Shown: positions 42,792-52,226 of the stretch, piece by piece
Position numbering within the stretch: position 1 is the first letter of the stretch
Layout of the letters: each line of letters opens with the position of its first letter
Source: CAYSQW01 sp964433135
Lineage (GTDB): Bacteria; Acidobacteriota; Aminicenantia; Aminicenantales; Aminicenantaceae
DNA: 64,000 nt
Reading direction: 5' to 3'
Assembly: GCA_964433135.1 (NCBI GenBank)
Contig: CAYSQW010000001.1
Coordinates: 1-64,000 of the forward strand
Notes under the pieces: generated by a model
The model's database searches: none
The model's input: only the letters and a program-made list of their open reading frames with translations
What the model was told of the DNA's origin: nothing
Position numbers and translations under genes: made by a program

Positions 42792-44777
42792 ATGTTAGGA
42801 CACAGCATCATTAAAAAGATATTAAGCCTTCCGCTCAGGTCCAAATTCATACTCAGTTTCATTCTGGTCATCGCTTCCGGCGGCATCATTATCCTGATCC
42901 TCGGAACCCGGCTCGAACACCGCACCATTTTTTCTCTCGCCCAGGCCAAAGTCCGACATGACCTGGAAGCCGCCTGGATGGTGTTCAATGAAAAGCTGAA
43001 AGACATCCACGATATCGTCGAGCTGAATACGACGCATGAAGGTTTACAGGCCGCGCTGCAGAAGGGAGACACCGCTCAACTACTGGAATATCTGGACCTG
43101 ATAAGGGTCGAATTCAAACTGGACATCCTGACCCTGACTGATTCCCGAGGCAGAGTCGTCCTGAGAACACGCAGTCCGGACAACATCGGTGACGACTTGT
43201 CCGGAGATCCCCTCATACAGCGAGCCCTCAAGGGAGAAGTCGTCAGTTCCCCCCAGATCGTTTCAGCGGATGAGCTGACACGGGAAGGGGAGGATTTGGC
43301 GAAACAGGCTTTCCTGGATCTTCTCCCGACACCGAAAGCCGCTCCTCGGCTGGAACGTTATGAAGAAAACGGCATGATGCTGAAAGCCGCTGCGCCGGTC
43401 CGGGACGAAAACCGCAGGACTCTCGGAGTGCTCTACGGAGGCATTCTTCTCAACCGTAATTACGAAATCGTGGACCGTGTGAAAGAGATCGTTTTCAAAG
43501 GGGAAAAATACAAGGGACGGGAAATCGGAACCGCCACCATATTCCAGAACGATTTGCGGATTTCCACGAATGTTCCTCGTGCCGACGGCGGCCGCGCCAT
43601 TGGGACCCGGGTTTCCAAAGAGGTGAGCCAAGCCGTTTTACAGGAAGGGAAACCGTGGCTGGACCGGGCTTTCGTGGTCGACGACTGGTATATATCAGCT
43701 TATGGGCCGATCAAAAATCTAGAGGAAAAAATCATCGGTATCCTGTATGTGGGAATGCTGGAAAAACCCTATGTCGATCTCAGAAACACCGTCATGAAGA
43801 AATTCACTTTTATGGCGGGTATCTGCCTTATTGCCCTTTTCATCATCATTTTCTTTATCATAGCAGGGATCACCAAACCGCTTCAGAATATGGTGCTGGC
43901 CACCAATCGCATCGCCCAGGGGAATCTCAGCCACAAAGTCAGCGTCTCCTACCAAGACGAAATCGGGCAGCTGGCGGATTCTTTCAACCGTATGACAGGG
44001 GACCTCAAGAAAGCCAACGACAACCTTATCATATGGGGAAAAACCTTGGAGAAACGCGTCGAGGAAAGAACCCGGGAGCTGCGTAACACCCGGGACTCTC
44101 TGATCCAGTCAGAAAAGATGGCATCCTTGGGAAAGATGGCGGCAGGTGTCGCCCATGAAATCAACAATCCGTTGACCTCCATCCTCATCAACACTCATCT
44201 GATGCTGGAGCAGACTCCGAAAGATTCGCCTTTCCATGAGAATTTGAGGCTCATCGCCGACGAGACCGCGCGCTGTTCCACCATCGTCAAGGGACTCCTG
44301 GAATTCTCCCGGCAGCACCCCCCCCAAAAAAATCCTTCCGATCTCACCGAACTGCTTCACCGGACCATCAAACTGCTTGAGAATCAAGTGGCTTTCCAAA
44401 ATATTCGGATTGAACGACGGCTGCAATCCAATCTGGCTCCGGTCTGCATCGATAAAGGTCAGATCAAACAAGTGATCTGGAACCTCATGATCAATGCCGC
44501 GGAAGCGATGCCCAACGGAGGGACTTTGACCATCTCCAGTCGTTTCCTGCCTGAAGACAACCTGGTCGAAATCGTCTTCTCGGATACAGGCATAGGGATC
44601 CCGAAAGAAAATCTCAATAAATTGTTTGATCCGTTCTATACCACCAAGAACAGCGGGAGCGGCCTGGGACTGGCAGTCAGTTACGGCATCATTGAACAGC
44701 ATAACGGCAAGATCGACGTCAAGAGCATCCCCGGTCAAGGCTCTATTTTCACTCTGGTCTTTCCCGTTTCTTGTTAG
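42792..44777 (+). CDS. Membrane sensor histidine kinase with Cache domain (B)
   Basis: A 661-residue kinase with the same architecture and many identical stretches as the one at 30779: two membrane helices flanking a Cache_3-Cache_2-like sensor (KVRHDLEAAWMVFNEK, LYGGILLNRNYEIVDRVKE, ILYVGMLEKPY), HAMP, HisKA with His near 455 (AHEINNP) and HATPase (DTGIGIPKEN, GSGLGLAVS). The two are clear paralogues. Its operon partners are the GcvH-type response regulator and the HEAT/WD40 protein downstream, whereas kinase A is followed by NtrC. The preceding 130 bases show no strong promoter. Confidence 0.93.
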   Translation: MLGHSIIKKILSLPLRSKFILSFILVIASGGIIILILGTRLEHRTIFSLAQAKVRHDLEAAWMVFNEKLKDIHDIVELNTTHEGLQAALQKGDTAQLLEYLDLIRVEFKLDILTLTDSRGRVVLRTRSPDNIGDDLSGDPLIQRALKGEVVSSPQIVSADELTREGEDLAKQAFLDLLPTPKAAPRLERYEENGMMLKAAAPVRDENRRTLGVLYGGILLNRNYEIVDRVKEIVFKGEKYKGREIGTATIFQNDLRISTNVPRADGGRAIGTRVSKEVSQAVLQEGKPWLDRAFVVDDWYISAYGPIKNLEEKIIGILYVGMLEKPYVDLRNTVMKKFTFMAGICLIALFIIIFFIIAGITKPLQNMVLATNRIAQGNLSHKVSVSYQDEIGQLADSFNRMTGDLKKANDNLIIWGKTLEKRVEERTRELRNTRDSLIQSEKMASLGKMAAGVAHEINNPLTSILINTHLMLEQTPKDSPFHENLRLIADETARCSTIVKGLLEFSRQHPPQKNPSDLTELLHRTIKLLENQVAFQNIRIERRLQSNLAPVCIDKGQIKQVIWNLMINAAEAMPNGGTLTISSRFLPEDNLVEIVFSDTGIGIPKENLNKLFDPFYTTKNSGSGLGLAVSYGIIEQHNGKIDVKSIPGQGSIFTLVFPVSC

Positions 44778-44803
44778 ATGCGCACGGGTCGAGAGGAGAA
44801 CAT

Positions 44804-45580
44804 ATGTCCAATAAAATCCGTCAAAATATTTTAGTGGTCGATGACGAAATCACCGTATGCAAGAGCATCCGCATGGCGCTTCTCAGTGAAGAATTTGAAA
44901 TAGACACGGCGCTCAGCGGTGAAGAGGCCCTGGAAAAAAGCCGGGAACGAACCTATGACCTGGTGATAACGGATCTTATGATGCCCGGAATCAGCGGAAT
45001 GGATCTGTTGAGCGCTCTCCGAAAACTCAACCCCGGGATCCGCGTCATCATGGTGACCGGCTACCCAACGATCAAGACCGCCGTCCAGTCCATCAAGCTC
45101 GGCGCTTTCGATTATATCCCCAAGCCCTTTACCCCCAGTGATCTGCGCGGCTTGGTTTCACGTGCGTTCAAAGCCTCATCTCTTGAGAGAAGCCCCGGGG
45201 CGATCACTGAAGCCAAAGAGATTCCCTCCGACCTGTATTACATCATCGGGCATACTTGGCTTCGGATAGAAGGGAGAAACACCGGATATATCGGAGTCAT
45301 GGACGATTACCTTAAAAGCGTTGGGCAAATCGTCTTTTTTGAGTTCCCTGAACCGAATAAGAATATCGGCCAAGGAGAAATGTGCGCAAAAATACGCGAC
45401 GATCAGGGATTCAGCTATGGGATCTGGAGCCCCGCCTCCGGTAAGGTCCTCAAGATCAATGAAAAGTTGAAAACGAATTTTAATCTGCTTAAAAGATCGC
45501 CTTATCAAAAGGGATGGATATTCCGGATCGAGCTCACCGATCTCGAGGAAGACAAGCAGGGCTTGGTCCATAACGAATAA
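44804..45580 (+). CDS. Response regulator fused to a lipoyl-less GcvH-like domain
   Basis: A 258-residue protein. Residues about 8-122 are a canonical receiver (ILVVDDE, Asp in LVITDLMMPG, PKPFTP). From about 145 it resembles glycine cleavage H protein: a HTWLRIEGRNTGYIGVMDDYLKS-like first part (quoted in pieces: HTWLRIEG, GYIGVMDDYL), VGQIVFFEFPE and SPASGKVLKINEKL. The segment aligned to the lipoylation loop reads IRDDQGFSYGIWSP and has no Lys, so it should not carry lipoate. The ATG at 44804 has GAGAGGAGAA upstream. A structural or protein-binding output is the best guess. Confidence 0.87.
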   Translation: MSNKIRQNILVVDDEITVCKSIRMALLSEEFEIDTALSGEEALEKSRERTYDLVITDLMMPGISGMDLLSALRKLNPGIRVIMVTGYPTIKTAVQSIKLGAFDYIPKPFTPSDLRGLVSRAFKASSLERSPGAITEAKEIPSDLYYIIGHTWLRIEGRNTGYIGVMDDYLKSVGQIVFFEFPEPNKNIGQGEMCAKIRDDQGFSYGIWSPASGKVLKINEKLKTNFNLLKRSPYQKGWIFRIELTDLEEDKQGLVHNE

Positions 45581-45593
45581 AGGGATTCGGACG

Positions 45594-48500
45594 ATGAGCC
45601 CCCTCTCTCCGCTTCCTCCGCCCTCACCGCCGACGCTGCGGAAAGCGGCGGACTCCCTTCTGTCCACATTCAATCCCGACACCTTCGCGTTTCCCGATCC
45701 GGACGGCGCATGGCAAGAAAATCCCTCCACTTTTTACGAGCGATGTCTTCATGAAATCTACTACCGGGTGTGGCGCCTGCGGAAAGAACCAAGGACTCTC
45801 TGGCTTGACGGCCTGGCTGAAGAGGCCGCCGATCCCGCCTTGTGGGCCCGGCTCAAGCGGCTCAACTCCAAACTCCCGCCCCAATCTGTAATCGAGCCGG
45901 CCGCGGCGACGATCGGATCCATCGACACCCTCATCCTCAGCGCCTACGGTTCCCGGCACGACTTTCAGCTCCTCTATCCCGCTTTCCTGATTTTCAACGC
46001 CTTGGCATGGGAACTCGCATGCGAGGCTTTACGCAGCAGCCTCGGCGTTTTTATTCCCAACTGGGACGTCAAAGGCCATAAACGGAAGCGTTCCCTTCAG
46101 TCGCGTCTTGAAAGCCTGGAAGCTCTGAGCGGCCATCCGGATAAAACCGAGGCTCCATTTTTAACGAATTTCCTGAATGCGCTATCCGAAGATCCCTCCA
46201 TCTCCCTGCCGAAACTTCTGGGAGAAGAAGACCGGCTCAACCAGGAAATCCGTCGGATTCGGGAAAACGCGGAAAACTCCGGGGATGAAGAAGCACACTC
46301 CATCCTCCTCGATAAAATCCACCCTTCGATGGGCATCGTCACCCTTGCCTCTCCGGCTTTTCTATACCCCTGCTCCCGCCTGCTTGTCGATTCCTTCTGG
46401 CCGGTGTCCAGCGGAATCCCCTATAAAGCAGCGGTTATGCTCAGCGTCTTCAGCGACCGCCGCAGCACCGCATCCCTGCTTGAAGCCATGACATTGTATC
46501 CTCCGCGCATCACAAAAATCAGAGAGAACCTGATTTATACCCTCGGTCGGATTCAAGTCGAAGAGGCGGCGGGGCGGATCGCGGAAGTTCTGGAGGGACC
46601 GGATGAGATCCTGTCCGAGAATTCCGGAGTACCGGCCGTATCCCATCTGCTGATCGACCAAAAAGCGGAAGCGGTCCGCGCACTGGGAAACCTTCGGATC
46701 GCGGCCCTGCCCGCCCTGTCTTCGATCGTCCGCTGCCAGGACCATGCCTCGGCTCTACTGCGAACGAATGCGGCCTGGGCCCTGGGCGACATTGGAAAAG
46801 CACAGAAAGAAACCAGCGGCGGCATCAGCGCGGATATTCTGATCACCTTGCTGCAGCTGTTGAAATCTCCGGATAAAACCGTATTCGAGCAGGCGGTCAG
46901 CTCGCTGAAAAAAATCGACATGCCCGATTTCATCCACAAACTTTATCTTTACCACGCCGGAGCCGTGAGCATTCTCGGCCTCAAGCCGGCCCAAAAAGGT
47001 CTTTATGAACTGTCCGAAACCCTGCACCATCTCCTCAAGACACGGAAACAGGTCGTTATCGCCGTCAATGGAGACTCCGGAACCGGAAAAACGTATTTTT
47101 GCCAGTCTCTTGCCGAAGGCTTCAGCACGCTCAAATCCAAAGAGATCCTATACCTGATGCGGGACCGCAAGCGGGATCAGAAGATCTTCAACCGCATACT
47201 GGGACTCAAATGGCTCAAAACGCATATCGACCCCGACTACTACCATGATTATCCGGTTTCCGAGAATGAAGATGATCCGGAAGCTTTTTTTTCCGGATTT
47301 CTTCACGAAAACTTCGATAAGAAACTTATCATCCTGGACGGATGCCGCGACCGAAATTATTTTCAACGGGTCATCGATCTTTTCTATTTCCACGGGACGC
47401 TCGACGTGGTGGTCAATTTCCGTGCGACTTATTCCACCCGCAGGCAGAATCTGGAAGAGCGAGAGATCGCATTGGAAAGCCTCAAAACCCACCTTTCGTT
47501 TCTTGAAGAGCCCGCATTGGAAGATACGCATTATTATCAGGAAGGACTTCTGACGCTTTTCGACCTGGACAATTCGCGGGATTCACGTCTAGACCGCCAG
47601 GAAACCCTAGAACTCTTCCGGAGAGGTCGGATCAATTCCTGGGGAGACTTAATCCGGATCGGAAAATTGTCCCGGCCTTCCATCCCCCTTGAAATCACAG
47701 GCATCTCTCTGGAGGGAAACGAAGAATCGTTTCATCGCGAGGAAAGCTCTTTCTTTTCCCGGGAAGGCCGTGATTTCCAGCCTAAAGAGAGACGGTTTCG
47801 AAGCCGGCTCAATGAAGACCCCGCTTCTCACCCTCATCTTATTCAAACCATCGACACCGATGATCTGGCACCCAAACATATGCGATTCTACGCCCAGGAC
47901 CAGATCGCGGGGCTGGGCGGGCACGGAGCCGTTTTCGTCCTCACGTTTCTCGACAATCATATTTTCCATACCCATATCCGGAACGCCGTCGATATGGCGC
48001 TCCTGGGCCGCGACCTTTTTCTGATCACTCTGGGAGGAGAGCTCATCCGCATCTCTTTTGAGAGAAACGAGACCCAGCAGATCGCCCGAACATCCTCTCC
48101 CCCTACATCCCTGGTTTCTTTCCCCAGGGATAAAATCATCACCGGACATGCAGACGGGACTCTCCGGATATGGGATATCTCCCGGAGAACCGTCAGCGTC
48201 CTGCAGGGACACACCCAGCCGATCAGCGCCGTATCCGTCGATTATTATGGAAGAATCACCTCTTGCAGCCTGGACTCCTCCCTCAAACGCTGGGATCCCG
48301 AGAACAATCGCATGGTATCTTTTTCTCCTTCCGGCCGGGTGTTTTCCCTGCTTCGGCATTTTCCGCCGGAAAAAGCCGTCGCGCTCTCCGCTCCCGACTC
48401 GGAGTCCTTACATCCCTCACATCACTCCGAAATCCACCTCATCGACTTTGCATCCGCTGGGCTGAAAACACAGGGTCTGCGCTTAGACAAAGCCGTCAGC

Positions 48501-48788
48501 GGATTCCACATCACGCCGGACGGCCGCCTCCTCACGGCACTGAAAACCTCTTCCCCGGACTCCGGTTCTTCTGAAAACCTGGCCGTCATAACATGGGACC
48601 CAAAAAAGCCGTCCATTCAGTTTCTACCCGGACACTCCGGGGAAACATACGACTGTCTGCCATTGGGACCGAAGATCGTGTCCTGCGGCCGAGAAGACGA
48701 TGGGGCCCACTTCTTGAGTGTCTGGGGAACGGAATCCTTCGTAAAACGGGAATTAAACCGCATATCCCTCCAACAGCCACCGTGGTGA
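45594..48788 (+). CDS. HEAT-repeat / P-loop NTPase / WD40 protein of unknown function
   Basis: A 1064-residue cytosolic protein I cannot assign. About 1-270: Pro-rich start then helical. About 275-455: HEAT-like repeats (AVRALGNLRIAALPALSSIV, NAAWALGDIGKA). About 485-640: a P-loop domain with Walker A GDSGTGKT at 493-500 and Walker B IILDGCRD (Asp582), resembling uridine-kinase/PRK or STAND-type NTPases. About 640-760: charged linker. About 770-1060: WD40-like blades (IITGHADGTLRIWDIS, LQGHTQPISAVSV, SCSLDSSLKRWDP). It lies 13 bases after the GcvH-type regulator, so it is probably the last gene of the kinase B operon and may be its signalling output. Start has AAAGGGA upstream. Confidence 0.82.
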   Translation: MSPLSPLPPPSPPTLRKAADSLLSTFNPDTFAFPDPDGAWQENPSTFYERCLHEIYYRVWRLRKEPRTLWLDGLAEEAADPALWARLKRLNSKLPPQSVIEPAAATIGSIDTLILSAYGSRHDFQLLYPAFLIFNALAWELACEALRSSLGVFIPNWDVKGHKRKRSLQSRLESLEALSGHPDKTEAPFLTNFLNALSEDPSISLPKLLGEEDRLNQEIRRIRENAENSGDEEAHSILLDKIHPSMGIVTLASPAFLYPCSRLLVDSFWPVSSGIPYKAAVMLSVFSDRRSTASLLEAMTLYPPRITKIRENLIYTLGRIQVEEAAGRIAEVLEGPDEILSENSGVPAVSHLLIDQKAEAVRALGNLRIAALPALSSIVRCQDHASALLRTNAAWALGDIGKAQKETSGGISADILITLLQLLKSPDKTVFEQAVSSLKKIDMPDFIHKLYLYHAGAVSILGLKPAQKGLYELSETLHHLLKTRKQVVIAVNGDSGTGKTYFCQSLAEGFSTLKSKEILYLMRDRKRDQKIFNRILGLKWLKTHIDPDYYHDYPVSENEDDPEAFFSGFLHENFDKKLIILDGCRDRNYFQRVIDLFYFHGTLDVVVNFRATYSTRRQNLEEREIALESLKTHLSFLEEPALEDTHYYQEGLLTLFDLDNSRDSRLDRQETLELFRRGRINSWGDLIRIGKLSRPSIPLEITGISLEGNEESFHREESSFFSREGRDFQPKERRFRSRLNEDPASHPHLIQTIDTDDLAPKHMRFYAQDQIAGLGGHGAVFVLTFLDNHIFHTHIRNAVDMALLGRDLFLITLGGELIRISFERNETQQIARTSSPPTSLVSFPRDKIITGHADGTLRIWDISRRTVSVLQGHTQPISAVSVDYYGRITSCSLDSSLKRWDPENNRMVSFSPSGRVFSLLRHFPPEKAVALSAPDSESLHPSHHSEIHLIDFASAGLKTQGLRLDKAVSGFHITPDGRLLTALKTSSPDSGSSENLAVITWDPKKPSIQFLPGHSGETYDCLPLGPKIVSCGREDDGAHFLSVWGTESFVKRELNRISLQQPPW

Positions 48789-48998
48789 GATCCCATAGCG
48801 AGAATCCACCCTTGAGAAAAGACTCGATTGACTTTGAACCTCCCGAATGATAAAACTCTTATGTTTTATGGACCGAGATTCAATGACAGAAAGCCGACAC
48901 ACATCCCATTCGCTTTTCGATGAAGTCTTCATCCCCCCGAATCCGCTTTCTCTTCTCTCCGGCCTCGATTCCCCTTCAATACCGCGAGATTTCCTGCA

Positions 48999-49910
48999 AT
49001 GAGTGATCTTTCCGACGCATGGCTGCATTTTTCCCGCTGTCCGGTTTGTTCCGCAACCACGATGGACCCATTCAAACGGGGAACCCTCCATCCTCAATCC
49101 CTGCATGCTTCCCAGATAAAGATCACGGACAGCGAGTACGGAAAAATCTGGGATCTGAGCCGCTGCCGTCGCTGCGGCCATGTTTTCGCCAATCCCTGTC
49201 CTCCCGAAGATCTTATCCGAGCCCTCTACGGCGGTATCGAAGATCCCGATTATGAAGAGGAATCGAGGGGACGAGGTAAAAATTTCATGGGCATCCTCGA
49301 TCACCTTGAAGATCTGACGGATGAAAAAGGGGCCCTGTTCGATGTGGGCGCCGCCACCGGGATCCTTATGAATCTGGCTGAGCGACGAGGATGGGAAGTC
49401 GACGGCATCGATCCCAGCCGCTGGGCGGTACGTGTGGCACGTCAAAAATACGGGCTCCCCATGCGGGAGGGTCCTTTTGAATCCGCGGCCCTTCCCGCCG
49501 GGCGTTTCACCGCCGTGACGCTTGTCGATTTCATCGAACACATCCCTCATCCCGCCGTGGCGATGACCCGGGTTCATGAAATACTGAAACCGGGAGGGAT
49601 TGTTTGCCTGGTTACACCCGACATCACCAGCCTGATGGCCAGGATCACCGGCGGCCGATGGTGGCATTACAGACCCGCACATCTTTCCTACTTCACTTGG
49701 GATAGCCTTTCACGCCTTCTGATCCGCGCCGGGCTGCGTCCGATCATGCTCCGCCGATATGCTTGGACTTTCAGCCTGTACTATCTGTTGTCCCGCAAAC
49801 GGATCGGGCATATTCTCTTAAAAAACCCTTATTTGACTTCTTTTTGGCAGAATATTCCGCTAAAATTAGCGCTTTACGATTCTTTCGAGGTCTATGCCAG
49901 AAAAGGCTGA
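48999..49910 (+). CDS. SAM-dependent methyltransferase with N-terminal zinc ribbon
   Basis: A 303-residue class I methyltransferase. Residues 14-63 hold a zinc-ribbon pair CPVC and CRRCGHVF. The SAM-binding motif I is LFDVGAATGILM (about 112-124), with the acidic GIDPSRWA and the later LVDFIEHIPHP. The family often modifies sugars or O-antigen/secondary metabolites. The C-terminal part (YAWTFSLYYLLSRK) is hydrophobic and may associate with membranes. It overlaps or abuts the UbiA-type gene. Confidence 0.9.
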   Translation: MSDLSDAWLHFSRCPVCSATTMDPFKRGTLHPQSLHASQIKITDSEYGKIWDLSRCRRCGHVFANPCPPEDLIRALYGGIEDPDYEEESRGRGKNFMGILDHLEDLTDEKGALFDVGAATGILMNLAERRGWEVDGIDPSRWAVRVARQKYGLPMREGPFESAALPAGRFTAVTLVDFIEHIPHPAVAMTRVHEILKPGGIVCLVTPDITSLMARITGGRWWHYRPAHLSYFTWDSLSRLLIRAGLRPIMLRRYAWTFSLYYLLSRKRIGHILLKNPYLTSFWQNIPLKLALYDSFEVYARKG

Positions 49911-49914
49911 ATCC

Positions 49915-50823
49915 ATGAAAGCATATTTTAATGCCATGCGTTTGGGAAGATGGCCGAGAAGCCTGGCCATTTTCGTCGGCAGCACGGCCTTTTTTTTCAT
50001 CTACCGGCAAGCTTTCACGGCCGACCGCTTATCGTGGTTGCTGCTGCGATCCTTATTCGTTTTCCTCTTAACCTGGGCCGTATCGACGGCCAACTATATT
50101 ATCAATGAGATCGCCGACGCCCCCACCGACGCCCATCACCCGACCAAGAAGAATCGTCCATTAGTGCAGGGTAGAATCCGGTCAGGACCGTTCCTGGCAA
50201 TGGGAATCGTCATATCCACCGCCAGCCTCTTTCTGGCCTTCAGATATTTCTCCCGACCTTTTTTCTTTTCCCTCACCGCTCTGCTCATTGCCGGAATCTT
50301 CTACAATATCAAGCCCCTTCGCACTAAAGACATTCCCTATTTGGATTCGATCTCGGAATCCGCCAATAACCCGATTCGGTTCCTTATCGGCTGGTTCGCC
50401 TTCTCCCCGGGTCATCTGCCCCCTCCCCCGGCGCTGCTGCTGAGCTGGTGGGCTTTCGGCAATTACCTGATGGTCGCTAAACGCTTGAGCGAATTCCGCT
50501 TCCTGAAAGATAAAGCCGGAGACTACCGAAACTCTCTCCAGAAATACACCCACCGTACCCTGATCGCCGTTATGGCCGTAAGCGCCCTGCTGTTTTTCAT
50601 CTCCTTCTTGTATTTCGCCCTGATTTTCAAACTGGAGTCCTTCGTGATCCTGAGCCCGCTGCTGTTGGGCTACCTATCCATGATTTTCCATAAGACATGG
50701 ATCGAGAACGAAGTGATGGAAGAGCCGGAGAAACTGATGCTTCAACCGAAATTCGCGCTTTTCACAACGGTCCTCTTCATCGCATTCGTCCTGGCTTTTT
50801 TCTTCGACCGCGCGGGTCGATAG
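49915..50823 (+). CDS. UbiA-family prenyltransferase (decaprenyl-phosphate phosphoribosyltransferase-like)
   Basis: A 302-residue membrane protein with about eight helices. The first Asp-rich motif reads NEIADAPTDAHHPTKKNRPL (about 61-80), matching the DxxxDxxHPxKxxRP form of decaprenyl-phosphate phosphoribosyl transferases more than the NDxxDxxxD of quinone enzymes. The second conserved region, YLDSISESANNPIRFLIGW, follows YNIKPLRTKD. It probably attaches a phosphoribosyl or similar group to polyprenyl phosphate for an envelope polysaccharide. I prefer the ATG at 49915 (AAAGG upstream, family-like N-terminus); 49894 in frame would overlap the methyltransferase. Confidence 0.85.
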   Translation: MKAYFNAMRLGRWPRSLAIFVGSTAFFFIYRQAFTADRLSWLLLRSLFVFLLTWAVSTANYIINEIADAPTDAHHPTKKNRPLVQGRIRSGPFLAMGIVISTASLFLAFRYFSRPFFFSLTALLIAGIFYNIKPLRTKDIPYLDSISESANNPIRFLIGWFAFSPGHLPPPPALLLSWWAFGNYLMVAKRLSEFRFLKDKAGDYRNSLQKYTHRTLIAVMAVSALLFFISFLYFALIFKLESFVILSPLLLGYLSMIFHKTWIENEVMEEPEKLMLQPKFALFTTVLFIAFVLAFFFDRAGR

Positions 50824-50939
50824 TAACGGGCAAAACCGCCCAACATGTAATCCCCTTCCGATTTTCAGCGTTCAAAAAAGTTGCCTCCTTTATTGAGTTC
50901 ATGATAAAGTATTGCAGGAACCAATGAGGGCGTAATTCC

Positions 50940-51587
50940 ATGAATATTCTGGAAGTCATTCTGAAATTGATCTTGGCTACCGCCCTGGGCGGTTTGGTCG
51001 GATTGGAGCGGGAATCGAATAGAAAACCGGCGGGATTCCGAACCAACATCCTTATCTGCCTGGGATCCACAATGGTCATGATCCTCTCATCGGTCCTTCA
51101 GGGAGGCGTTGAAAGTTCCGGAGGAGACGCCGCCCGCATCGCGGCCGGCGTCATCACCGGAATCGGATTCATCGGAGCCGGAACCATCATTCAGGCACGG
51201 GGCTCGATCGTCGGCCTGACCTCGGCGGCCACGATCTGGACCGTGGGAATTCTGGGACTCGTTATCGGGACGGGATACTATATGATCGCTCTGGTTTTTA
51301 CTGGAGTCATCCTCCTGACACTGCTTTTGTTCCGCCTCTTCGAGGGACAGCATTTCGAAACCCCGCTTTTCCGCTATACCATCAAGGCTAAATCCTATCG
51401 GGATCTGCTTCTCGACATCAAGAAGCTTGCCTTGCATGAAGGCATTAAGTTCAAAGAAATCAACCACCGAGAAGAAGGTGGATCTTCCCGCCTTTATTTT
51501 TCATTCCGCGCGACGGAAGACAAGGAGCAGAAATTCAAGTGGAGCCTGCTGAATCTGGATGGGCTGCTCGAGATCAAAATTGACTGA
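50940..51587 (+). CDS. MgtC/SapB family membrane protein
   Basis: A 215-residue inner-membrane protein. The N-terminal part has the MgtC hallmarks GGLVGLERE near residue 15-23, KPAGFRTNILICLGS and GVITGIGFIGAGTII, forming about four or five helices. The C-terminal soluble region of about 75 residues is ACT-like. Such proteins are tied to Mg homeostasis and envelope stress. The stop overlaps the start of the rdgB gene. Confidence 0.92.
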   Translation: MNILEVILKLILATALGGLVGLERESNRKPAGFRTNILICLGSTMVMILSSVLQGGVESSGGDAARIAAGVITGIGFIGAGTIIQARGSIVGLTSAATIWTVGILGLVIGTGYYMIALVFTGVILLTLLLFRLFEGQHFETPLFRYTIKAKSYRDLLLDIKKLALHEGIKFKEINHREEGGSSRLYFSFRATEDKEQKFKWSLLNLDGLLEIKID

Positions 51588-52182
51588 ATTCAAACTCCTT
51601 CTGGCGACAACCAATCAGGGAAAAATCAAAGAACTCGAAAGAGCGCTGGATCATCTCTCTTTCAAAATCGCGTCTCTATCCGAGCTTCCTTCCGGTCTCA
51701 TCTATGAGGAAACCGGGAGTCGTTTCAATGAGATCGCCCGCGGAAAAAGCCTGTTCTACGGCCGATACTGGGACGACTTGACGCTCGGCGAAGACTCCGG
51801 CCTGGAAATCGAAGCGTTGGATAACGCTCCCGGTGTCCATTCGGCCCGTTTTTCCGGCCCCGATTCATCTGATGACGACAATATCCTCAAAGTGCTTTAT
51901 CTCATGCGACACATCCCCGCAGAAAATCGGCGGGCCCGCTTCGTTTCCAGTATGGCTCTTACCCGCGGCGGGCTTGTTATAAAGGAAATCCAGGCTTCCG
52001 TTGAAGGCGTTATCATATCCGCCCCGCGGGGACGGGGGGGATTCGGATACGATCCGATTTTCTATTATCCCCCCCTTGACCGAACCTTCGCCGAGCTCTC
52101 CGCCGGGGAAAAAAATCGCGTCAGCCACCGCGGCCGTGCGCTTCGCGAGCTTCAAGCCACCCTGGAACGGCTTTCCTCCTGA
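51580..52182 (+). CDS. rdgB: XTP/dITP diphosphatase (RdgB/HAM1)
   Basis: Hydrolyses non-canonical purine nucleoside triphosphates. The 200-residue product has LLATTNQGKIKEL at the start, EDSGLEIEAL, GVHSARFSG, RGRGGFGYDPIF and RVSHRGRALREL, all family landmarks. The start is probably TTG at 51580, overlapping the mgtC-like stop; an ATG at 51559 would add seven residues. Confidence 0.95.
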   Translation: MTEFKLLLATTNQGKIKELERALDHLSFKIASLSELPSGLIYEETGSRFNEIARGKSLFYGRYWDDLTLGEDSGLEIEALDNAPGVHSARFSGPDSSDDDNILKVLYLMRHIPAENRRARFVSSMALTRGGLVIKEIQASVEGVIISAPRGRGGFGYDPIFYYPPLDRTFAELSAGEKNRVSHRGRALRELQATLERLSS

Positions 52183-52226
52183 GTCCTTCCACGACCGCAG
52201 GCGCTTTCGAACCCTTCCCGGCGGGA

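Noticed and set aside
45594..48788. HEAT/P-loop/WD40 protein as an anti-phage STAND system
   Set aside because: No effector nuclease, protease or TIR domain visible and no defence neighbours; context is signalling and hydrogenase, so this was not called.
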